Below are positions 56,250-64,000 of a stretch of DNA of 64,000 nucleotides, piece after piece. This DNA comes from Hermetia illucens. Lineage: Eukaryota; Arthropoda; Insecta; Diptera; Stratiomyidae. The stretch is from contig NC_051850.1 in NCBI RefSeq assembly GCF_905115235.1, forward strand, positions 8,837,841 through 8,901,840. The letters run 5' to 3'. The position numbers were made by a program, and so were the translations under genes. Each line of letters starts with the position of its first letter. Within the stretch, counting starts at the first letter, position 1. The notes under the pieces are model-generated. The model made no database searches. It was not told the DNA's origin and worked only from the letters and a program-made list of their open reading frames with translations.

Positions 56250-56570
56250 CATGCTGTGGCCTAATAAGTTCTTCCGTTTGATATTTACTAATGCGGCTGA
56301 TAAACGTAAATCCGACTATCTGATACATTCAGTTCCATGTTAGATTTTGGAATTCGGATTTAATTTCTTTCTGCATTTTGGATTGGTGTCGTAAAACGTG
56401 TAAGGCTCTCTAAAAAAGGAACAACACGACCCATGGTATGTCTCTATATAAAGGGGTGCGAAATGTGATTGGGATCCAGACTTCTTTCAGATAGCTTGGA
56501 CCGTCAAATAAAATTGGAATTAGTAGCAGAAAAGATATTTTACCATCGACTTGGAGATTGGTGTTAAATA
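56250..56570 (+). promoter_or_regulatory. Promoter of CBM14 gene 6
   Basis: TATATAAA at 56445-56452, initiator-like TCCAGA near 56476-56480, distance about 31 bp. It shares TATATAAAGGGG with genes 1-2 and a TTCTGCATTTTGGATTGG stretch that may relate to the CTGCATTTTAATT motif of genes 3-5. Otherwise it has diverged from all other blocks. Confidence 0.6.
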
Positions 56571-57995
56571 ATGAGGGGTAGGTAGACTAGTGCAACTGGC
56601 AGAGAATGTGTGATCCTATTTTCCTCTATTTCAGAGATTTACTGCTTCGTTCAGATATTTTTGGGCGTACTCCTTTTAGGTGGATATGAGGTAAATCTTT
56701 TTTACTAGGATAGTATCTAGGCATAGGCGCATAGTCTTTGAGAGCAGGAGACCCTTCCATTTGGACGATTGCTTGGATTAAATATTCCAATTTCCAACCA
56801 ACAGATTCAGTCAACGCAAGCCATAGATGTCGATAAACCATGTACCACAAACGGAGTTCTTACTGCACACCCCGATGATAATACGCTTTTTTACTTCTGC
56901 TTGGATAACATCATTTACGCAGGAAGTTGTACCGATGGAAAAATGTTTAACTCTGTACTCTCCCAGTGTGTGGATCCGAGTAGTGGAACCCCCGTAAATC
57001 CGGGCACAAATATAGGAACTGATGTGGATTGTGAAGGAAATGATTATGCAACGTTTCCATTTCCCAATGACAACAGCAAATATTATTATTGTCTGAACGG
57101 TGAGGCTATGATTGTACAGTGTCCATCTAACTCCTACTACGATGCTTATACGCGAAGCTGTTCCCAAAATAATGGTGGTACCGATTTCTATTGCCCGACC
57201 GGGATGAATACTCTGTCCGCTGATCCCAATGGCAATTGCGCAAGATATGTTCTGTGCTTGAATGGGGAAGCCTCCTTCATGACATGCCCAAGCGGATATT
57301 TCTTCCAGCCAAAGACAGGCAATTGCGGTCCAAATATACCAGATTCTTGCAACCAAGGAGGACCATGTACCAGGAAGCAAGTGGGTCTAGTTAAACAGGT
57401 TCAGAATAACTGCGAAGTTTACCAGGAGTGTGACAATTCTACTCTCACTTGGAAAACACGGAAGTGTCAAAAAAATTACTACTTCAACCCGAACAGACTG
57501 CAATGCGGACCAATCAGGCCAGCTGGATGTGGTGACTATAACTATTATTACCAGAATTTACCTGGTTACGACAACACATATAATCCTTATTATCCCACCT
57601 ATCCTGGCTTCCCAACTGGGCCAACGAATCCTGGTGTGATTTGTGGAACGAGTTTAAATGGTCTCTTCGCGGATCCTTCGAATTGCCGGAAGTATATCTA
57701 CTGCATAGATGGGGTTGCTCACTCTATGACCTGTCTCAGCGGTTTTTACTTCAATCCTTTAACAAGAATCTGCGGACCAAATATTCCTTCAGGATGTTCC
57801 GTACAGAATATAGACATAGATCTTTTTACATGTCCCGCCTTTGCAGATATAACAGTAGCCGATCCAAGCAACTGTAAGCAATATATAGTTTGCTCTGGGG
57901 GAGTTTCAACTACTTATAGATGTGGACCAGGACTTTATTATTATCCTGATCAGAATACGTGTTCAACACTACTTCCGGCGCGATGCAGATTTTAA
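56571..57995 (+). CDS. Secreted six-domain CBM14 chitin-binding protein (gene 6)
   Basis: Exons 56571-56577 (7 nt), 56635-56690 and 56805-57995 give 417 aa. The signal peptide starts MREIYCFVQIF and ends GVLLLGGYE. Domains 1 and 2 have four cysteines, domains 3-6 six (for example NCARYVLCLNG, NCRKYIYCIDG, NCKQYIVCSGG). It is the most diverged six-domain member: the Gly-Thr linker is replaced by GTPVNPGTNIGTDVDC and the Tyr-Pro linker is NTYNPYYPTYPGFP. Domain 4 has an Asn-Ser-Thr insertion with a sequon (CDNSTLTWKTRKC). Start chosen as for the paralogues. AATAAA at 58030. Probably an older duplicate, retaining the ancestral domain plan. Confidence 0.9.
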
Positions 57996-58029
57996 GATAA
58001 CAAGAAAATTGCGTTATTCATCTAATTTC

Positions 58030-58035
58030 AATAAA
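58030..58035 (+). terminator. Poly(A) signal of gene 6
   Basis: AATAAA 35 bp after the stop codon. Confidence 0.6.
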
Positions 58036-58159
58036 TTTGTTTTCAACAAAAAAGTGGTGATACTTTCTTTAAGGATTTAGAAATCAACAAACTACCCCCG
58101 AACCTATCCTCCGTCCTGTTTTGTGGACTGAACTCATTTTATCTAAGACTCCGTTCTTG

Positions 58160-58330
58160 TATGCGCCGCTTTTATTCATCAGTATACCCTGGATTGATCC
58201 AATCCCAATCGTCCTGGAATGTTAGCATTCGTCACACTCCTTCTCCTTTTTTACACGGATCTGGTACATTTGAAAAATACGAGCTTGGGTCCTTTGGGAC
58301 CCTAGCGCAGTTTGAACCTGTCAAAGTGAT
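58160..58330 (-). mobile_element. R1-type LINE C-terminal scrap, reversed
   Basis: The region aligns with 62650-62815 (GTCCTGGAATGTTAGCATTC, GAAAAATACGAGCTTGGGTC, GGACCCTAGCGCAGTTT), which in the sister copy encodes the ORF2 C-terminal finger. It is short and decayed. The rest of 58036-58500 holds nothing recognisable. Confidence 0.5.
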
Positions 58331-58764
58331 TCCCTTCCTCAACATTTATTTACATCAACCATTTGACATAGAAAAAAAATCCATCATTTCATTTTAGTTA
58401 TCAAAACCTACCACCTATTACCTCTCCCTAAATGTCAAAAGGAAACATTGACTTTGCATTCAAACTTGATCGCTTCATTTATTTCGAAATGTAGGCCTAA
58501 CGGTTGGTCTGGTTGAGGCGAAAGGAAGTGCATTTTTCTGCATAGAAATAAGCGGGACCTAGAGAATGGTAGCTTGCCAGGTGGAAAGGGATGCATTCAA
58601 CTCCAGGATCACAGCAATCCAGTATAAACTGCGAAAAGCGAAAGAAGTCACGAAGGCGAGGTTAGAAAAATGCGGATTAGCTAAAGAGTTTACCCCGCCC
58701 AGTGATGTTATACCTAAAGATGATTCCGCGGGGAAGAGAGAGAACCGGGGTGATTTTACTGGTT

Positions 58765-61528
58765 ATTATTATTCTGTTAAGGGAAAGTCGCACCGCGTCC
58801 TTGAAGAACTATTGTGCCCCTTTTATTGGTTATGGTGTACCTGTTGATCATAGTATCTCAAGCAGGCCTGTAACCGTTAGGAACTTTAGTATGTTCCCCA
58901 CTTCCAGAAGTTTCAGCTTTGCATCTGGTATTAAGTTTTCTCCCAAATGTATCGACCTACTTTGCACAAGTGCCGGACACTGTCCCAAGACGTGCATAGA
59001 GGTTTCGTCCTCCTCCTCACAGAACCTGCAGGTAGTGTCCGTAGATATCCCTAGCTTCCCTAGGTGATAGTTCAGCCGACAATGACCAGTGAGAATTCCC
59101 ACTATGATTCGGAGGTTCTTTTTGGTGAGGTTTAAGCAATCCCTTGTATGCATGGGTTCGTATCCCCCAATAAGCACCCTGGACTGCTCCATCCCTGGTA
59201 GGCCCGCCCAATATAGTTCCTTCAACCGTTTCTCTTCGTTTCTTAGATTCATAGCCTTGAAACCGTTTCCGATTCCACAGAAGGGTTCTGGCCCGTGTAA
59301 AGGCATCCCTGCTCCCTTCTTGGCTAGTTCATCCGCTGCCTCATTGCCTTCCAACCCAGCATGACCTGGAACCCAAAGTATCCAGACCTTGTTGGACGAG
59401 CCGAGTGTATTCAGTCTCTCAAGGCATTCCCATACCAGTTTAGAGTTCACCTGGTTGGACCTAAGTGGCTTGATCGCTGCTTAGCTATCGGTGAGAATAG
59501 CTATGTTCTGCCGCCTGTAGTTCCTTTGCAGATTAAAGGAGGCACATTTGTCTATGGCGTAAATTGCGGCCTGGAATATGCTAGTGTACCTGCTCATTGG
59601 CTCAAAGTACATTTTTCTTGGACCAATGACACCGGCACCCGCTCCCTCTGCTGTGAGGGATTCGTCAGTGTACCAAGTAATCAGTTGCTGGTTGAACCCG
59701 TATGTGGCAGCCAGGCTCTCCCAGTTTGCCTTGTTACTCCAACGTGTTTCAAACTTCTTATCGAAGTGGAACCTCGTTGTCATGTTGTCCCTCGGTATCA
59801 GTAATTCAGGATACCGCCTAGAAAGGATATCAATCTTCCTTCGATTTAGGCAGCTCCTCGCCTCACTCATACTACCGGCCATCCTGAATATTGATCTCCT
59901 TGCCTGCATCTGTATGTGCAGATGGAGAGGGGTTAATCCCAGAAGGAACCCACTGATACACACGCAAGCCACCCTTTGGAGCTTATGTAATTCCCTGGCT
60001 TGTGTGCTGAGCTGGGTTCTTTCTGCCCAGATTACCGCTCCATAGGTTATCATTGGCCTTACTATTGCAGTATATATCCAAAGTAGTATCTTCGGGCTGC
60101 AACCCCATTTTTTTCCTGCTATGGATCTGCAAGTCATCAGAGCCCTCGTGGTTTTTCGACAAGTGTTTCCGACATGTGTCTTCCAGAGTAATTTTTGGTC
60201 TAGCCTGATTCCCAAATATTTGACCTATGTTTCTCGTTTCACCTCCATATCATGTAATGTTATGGCTTTGAGGTGATCCAGCTTACGCCTCCTAGTGAAT
60301 GGTACTATGGTGGTTTTGGTTGGGTTGATCCGCAGTCCCATCTTCCTGCACCAGGCACAAGTAACCCTTAATCCAGTTTGGATTCCATCACATAGGGTAT
60401 CTTCATATTTGTCCCTACAGATTAGAACAATGTTGTCCGCGTAGTCCTGGACTTGTATTTCAGTATTTGTTAACACGTCCAGGAGTTCATCCACTACCAT
60501 ACTCCACATCAGCGGCGATAATACTCCATCCTGTGGACAGCCTTGAGTGGTGTTCATGATAATAGAAATTGTACCTGTTTGTACCTCTATTTGTCTGCTT
60601 TCTAGCATTTTGCCCATCCAGAGTGCCAGTGTGTTTCCCACTGCCCTGCCAGGGTTTTCTCCTTCCTTGGGTTCAGGTCTGGATTTTTTGGGAGCATTCC
60701 CTTCATGCAGGCTGATCTCTGCTGTTCCCCGCTTTCTCGGCTCCGGTAGAGATGGCTTAGGTCTGTCCTAAGCCTTCTTAAGGGCCTCTTCTGGTTTCAG
60801 GCCGTCCTTCGGATAGCGCAGGTACCATGTAACCCCGGCGCCACTGAGACCTGTCTCCTTCCTGACGTCTGTCATATTTATCTCAGACGTGCTTTTGCTG
60901 GTCCCTGCTTTTTGAGCAGTGGTGTTCGTTGGCTGTAGTCCACCAATGCTCACCTTGGATCCACTCCCTGACGTCCCAACTTGTCCTTTCTTGGGTGTAG
61001 TCACCTGGCTCTCAATAATTCGGAGACGCGCCTCCGCCTGATTAACCAGTTTTGGTGCGGTACGGGGCCTCGCTTTTTTGGTTTTTATTTTCTTTTCTAG
61101 TTTTTTACTCATTTGATTCCCACAAGTATGGGGGTTAAGAGGTCCGCCGTGCCATAGCCCCCCGTAGCATGATAAGATCTAACTTACTCACTGAGGCGAC
61201 CAGGTATCAGTGAGGCTCCGTTCGAATACAGTCAGTTACCCCTGACTGCAAACTATCCAATGGGCACGGTTCGCATGACACCCTGGATTGGGGGAGGTGT
61301 TTTTCGACTCCCCAGTCTAGATCCGTAACGTTTTGTTAATAGTAGGGTCACCTCGTACAGTGTGTGGCTATCACCACTCACTAACGGTCTTGGTAGATGA
61401 GGGGCTTGGCCCCTGAAAAGGCACACACCGTCCCAGAGGAGAGACAACTCACCCTTAGGGAGAGATAGGTTGGCCTCAGGGAGCTATGTTCCGCATCAGT
61501 CTATCCTGCAGTGCACTGCTTGACCCCG
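58765..61528 (-). mobile_element. LOA-clade LINE (copy L2) with 5' end but internal deletion
   Basis: A 2,764-bp insertion flanked by TTTTACTGGTT (58754-58764, 61529-61539). The minus strand holds a leader (61528-61113), ORF1 start (61112-60768), a deletion into RT (60641: GNTLALWMGKMLESRQ, CPQDGVLSPLMWSM), the connection and RNase H (60215-59481) and the finger region (59450-58848: WILWVPGHAGLEGNEAADEL, HYHLGKLGIS/CRFCEEEDE). It is very similar to L1 at 26391. The RT box reads DYADNIVLI and the RNase H Glu is Ala (FQAAIY), so activity is lost besides the deletion. Confidence 0.9.
60768..61112 (-). pseudogene. LOA copy L2 ORF1 N-terminal fragment
   Basis: 114 codons opening MSKKLEKKIKTKKARPRTAP, Lys-rich then Ser/Thr/Gly-rich, with ADVRKETGLSGAG-like TDVRKETGLSGAGVTWYLRY near the end. 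The frame closes at the internal deletion. The N-terminal basic region fits an RNA-binding Gag-like protein. Confidence 0.6.
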
Positions 61529-61557
61529 TTTTACTGGTTAAAAACCCCACATTTTGC

Positions 61558-61715
61558 GGTGTCCAGGCCATAGCTTTTCGAAGTTTTCCACCTCATTAAA
61601 AATAAACGTACTCAGTGACAAAGAGAATAAATTCTGGCGTGTCCAGGCCAAACTTTCTCGAAGGTTTCCACCTCCTTAAGAAAAGGCGTACTCAATGACA
61701 GACAGGATAAACGCT
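61558..61715 (+). repeat. Two tandem copies of a 78-bp 3' UTR unit
   Basis: Each unit reads GTGTCCAGGCCA, then TTTCGAAG/TCTCGAAGG, TTTCCACCTC, GTACTCA(G/A)TGACA and GATAAA(T/C). The same motif occurs once near the poly(A) end of the reversed R1-type copy (62400-62450). Duplication of the terminal unit probably arose during reverse transcription or by slippage. Confidence 0.65.
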
Positions 61716-61739
61716 TAGTCCCCGGTCGCGAACACTGAT

Positions 61740-62180
61740 TTGAGGCGAGATATCGTTAGTACTCTTCTTTCACAAATCCTAAATGAATTGAATCTCCCGA
61801 CTGTTTAGGTACCGAGGAAATTCCCGAGGCAACCACACAAGAGGTTCTCGCTGCCACGAAGAAGATTGCCAAAAATAAAACTCCAAACTTAGACGATATC
61901 CCAGTGGCAGTCAAGACAGTTTCGAATTAGCAGACGCAAGTATTCATAGCGTCCTACAAAAAAGGGATTTTCCCGGAAAAGTGGAAGGACTAGAATCTAG
62001 TGCTAATTCCGAAGCCAAATGAGCCTTAGGACGATCTTTCGTCATAAAGCCCTATCTGCATATTGAACGGCATCGGCAAACTTTTCAATGGAATTCTACC
62101 AATCACAGAAAGGGAGTGTGGCCTCTCCGACCGACAATTTGGATTTCGAAAGGCGTAATCCACTGTCAATGCGATCAGTG
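61740..62180 (+). mobile_element. R1-clade LINE RT fragment
   Basis: It reads EATTQEVLAATKKIAKNKTP, then ASYKKGIFPEKWKD, LVLIPKPNE, ICILNGIGKLFNGIL and RQFGFRKA-STVNAISAV. The RT order is R1-like, with stops. The FRKA-STVNAI segment gives an independent view of the site into which copy Y inserted (48732-48741). It is cut at about 62180 by LOA leader sequence. Confidence 0.65.
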
Positions 62181-62399
62181 CGGTGACTCCCCCTCGAACA
62201 CCACCTTGTTGTGGTGGGGGAAGCTTGAGGTAGGAATAAGGGTGTCCAAAAACACATGAAGATGGAAACAAATGATTGTAACTCTCCAAGTGGTAAGAAG
62301 TCATAGATTTCGAGTCCACTCGTGACCTTGGGAGGTCAGGTCGTGTCTCACCTAACTCATGTTTTCTCACGGAGAGATCTATGGAAGGCAGGCTTTACA
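62180..62399 (+). mobile_element. LOA-type 5' leader fragment
   Basis: It aligns with 54040-54310: GGTGGGGGAAGCTTGAGGTA, AGGGTGTCCAAAAACA, CTCTCCAAGTGGTAAGAAGT, CGAGTCCACTCGTGACC and TATGGAAGGCAGGCTTT. Only the leader and first codons are present. Confidence 0.6.
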
Positions 62400-64000
62400 C
62401 TTTTTTTTTTGAGGAGGTGGAAATCTTCAAAATACACTGGCCTGGACACGCCAGCGTGTGGGATTCTTACCCACTAAAACCACCCCCGACTCCCTCCAAG
62501 CCCCGTGGAACCACCGTACGGTATTACATCACGGGGCGGAGTCAGCTCATTTTAGCTTGGTCCCCTTTCGTCTCTACGCGGCGTACGTAACCGCGCTTTT
62601 CTGGTCTCCTCTGCCTTCCGCAGTTTACTCTGGATAGATACGACCATGGAGTTGATCGCATCCCAGTCTTCCTGACATGTTAGCATTCTTCGCACCAGAT
62701 TCGCTGGTACAAGCACCTCTCCTAGAGTCTCCTCTAGATTCTGCCTTTCCTCCACAAACTTTGGACAGGGGAAGAATACATGCTCTGGGTCCTCTGGGAC
62801 TCCATCGCAGTTTGGTCAGTCGGGGGAGGTATCTAGTTTAATCCTAAACAGGTATTGGCGATATCCTCCATGCTCCGCGAGACGCTGAGTAAGATTATAA
62901 TTAATCTCACCGTGCCGTCTCTCCAACCACTCCTTGATGGCAGGGATAAGCCTGTGTGTCCACCGACCCTTTCCCGAGCGTTCCCAACGCTCTTGCCATC
63001 TATTTAACGATCTCTCCCTTTCGGCGTTCTTTGTCTGCGATAAAGGAGAGATAGACTTCGCATTATATATATTCGTCATCTCATCTGCCAAGATGTCAAT
63101 GGGCATCAGCCCAGAAATGACGAATGCTGCATCATCTGAGACAGTCCTGAATACCGAGCACACCCTTAGGGCTGTTCTTCTGTAGACTGAACTCAGTTTG
63201 TTAGCGTTAGATGTAACCTGCAATGCCTTTCCCCAAACTGGAGCTGCATAGAGCAGGATCGAAGTCACTACCCTAGCTATAAGCAACCTAGAAGCATGCC
63301 GTAGCCCTCCCACGTTCGGCATCATTCTTGCCAGGGCCACACTTGCAGTGGATGCTTTGTCATAGACATACTGCACATGTGGCTTATAGCTAAGCTTTCC
63401 GCCTATCATCACTCCCAAGTATTTGATCGCAGGCTTAGAAGTGATGATATGATTCCCAATTTAAATACGGGCAAAATTTATTTTACGGCGCTTGGTGATA
63501 AGGACCGCTTCCGTTTTTTCCGCCGCAAGTGTCAGACCAGAACTCTCAAGCCAACCCTTAACAGCACTGGGAAGATTAAGAACATCGTAGTACATGATGT
63601 TCCACAGTAGTGGGCCCAGCACAGAGCCCTGTGGGACACCCGCGGAGACAACGTACTCCTGGGGTCCGTCATCGGTATCATACCAAAGCCTCAGTTCTTG
63701 TAAATAGCTGTTGACAATAGCTGCAAGATAAGCAGGAATACCAATCTTCGCCAGAGATTCCCGTATTAGGTCCAATTGGCCGAATTGAATGCATTTCTCA
63801 CATCCAGGGTCACCACTATGCAATATTTGCTAGTACTACCCCTTCCGTGGATTGCATCTTCGGCCAAGCCAGTAACCATTTTGATGGCATCAATGGTTGA
63901 TCTGGCTTTACGGAACCCATACTGCCGTTCTCAGAGACCTCCCTGGCTCTCAACAACCGGGAGTAATCTATTGTAGATTACCTGCTCTAGCATTTTGCCC
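62400..64000 (-). mobile_element. R1-clade LINE, 3' half, leaving the right edge
   Basis: The minus strand begins past the right edge. RT blocks at 63823-63461 (GDPGCEKCIQFGQLDLIRES, GVPQGSVLGPLLWNIMYYDV) and GWLESSGLTLAAEKTEAVLI. The connection domain is an open 200-codon frame 63418-62816 (MGVMIGGKLSYKPHVQYVYD, ALRVCSVFRTVSDDAAFVIS, THRLIPAIKEWLERRHGEIN). The finger region is CDGVPEDPEHVFFPCPKF, then TCQEDWDAINSMVVSIQSKL and a 3' UTR with a T-run (poly(A) of the minus strand) at about 62400-62411. YADD is lost in a small internal gap between 63690 and 63600. Confidence 0.85.

Larger units (their letters stand above)
58500..61730 (+). mobile_element. R1-type LINE 3' end split by the LOA insertion
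   Basis: 58500-58764 encodes the ORF2 C-terminal tail (AFNSRITAIQYKLRKAKEVT), similar to the minus-strand tail at 62560-62750. The 3' untranslated region resumes at 61540 (AAAAACCCCACATTTTGCGG, GTGTCCAGGCC). The reverse complement of 62450-62500 gives the uninterrupted order. Only its two flanks belong to this element; 58765-61528 is the inserted LOA copy. Confidence 0.7.

Overview
The window is eukaryotic and almost certainly from an insect, most likely a dipteran with a large, repeat-rich genome. The evidence is a family of secreted multi-domain CBM14 (peritrophin-A type) chitin-binding proteins with short GT-AG introns and TATA + CAGT-type promoters, set among LINEs of the R1, LOA and RTE clades, a mariner relic and BEL/Pao and Gypsy fossils. 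There is no prokaryotic gene organisation, no tRNA or rRNA gene and no CRISPR array.

The host genes form one tandem family of six paralogues, all on the + strand: gene 1 (1302-1747, truncated), gene 2 (9497-10395, four domains), gene 3 (28924-30398), gene 4 (36998-38368), gene 5 (44873-46719) and gene 6 (56571-57995), the last four with six domains. Each has a duplicated promoter block, a signal-peptide exon and one large exon carrying all chitin-binding domains. In five of the six the first coding exon is only 7 nt. In gene 3 that first intron has lost its donor and acceptor and reads through as coding sequence. The first two domains of every protein lack cysteines 2 and 6 of the CBM14 pattern; the last domain of gene 4 lacks cysteines 1 and 3. 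Genes 3-5 are very similar in their 3' halves and differ mainly in the length of Gly-Thr and Tyr-Pro-Thr linkers. The proteins are probably secreted and bind chitin in peritrophic matrix or cuticle, but tissue cannot be read from the sequence.

The spacers (about 6 to 19 kb) are a retroelement graveyard. 1-960 is a LINE leaving the left edge. 1840-2260 is a mariner relic beside truncated gene 1. 4491-8060 and 13441-18660 are two same-strand copies of one R1-clade LINE; the second is full length with a perfect 13-bp target-site duplication. 11530-12570 is a roughly 190-bp satellite. 20070-28480 is a LOA-clade LINE followed by an RTE-clade LINE that itself carries two insertions. 30660-36602 holds a BEL/Pao fossil, several RTE 3' ends and a Gypsy fossil with a 3' LTR. 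38560-44375 holds a reversed BEL/Pao fossil, a Penelope-like fossil and an RNase H-bearing LINE. 46860-56070 holds R1- and LOA-type LINEs nested in each other and another Gypsy fossil. 58160-64000 holds R1-clade LINEs, one carrying a LOA insertion.

Several insertions are proved by target-site duplications, and for some the empty site can be read in a second copy inside the window. The element calls rest on recognisable endonuclease, reverse transcriptase, RNase H and zinc-knuckle motifs. Clade names are from motif recognition, not from a phylogeny.
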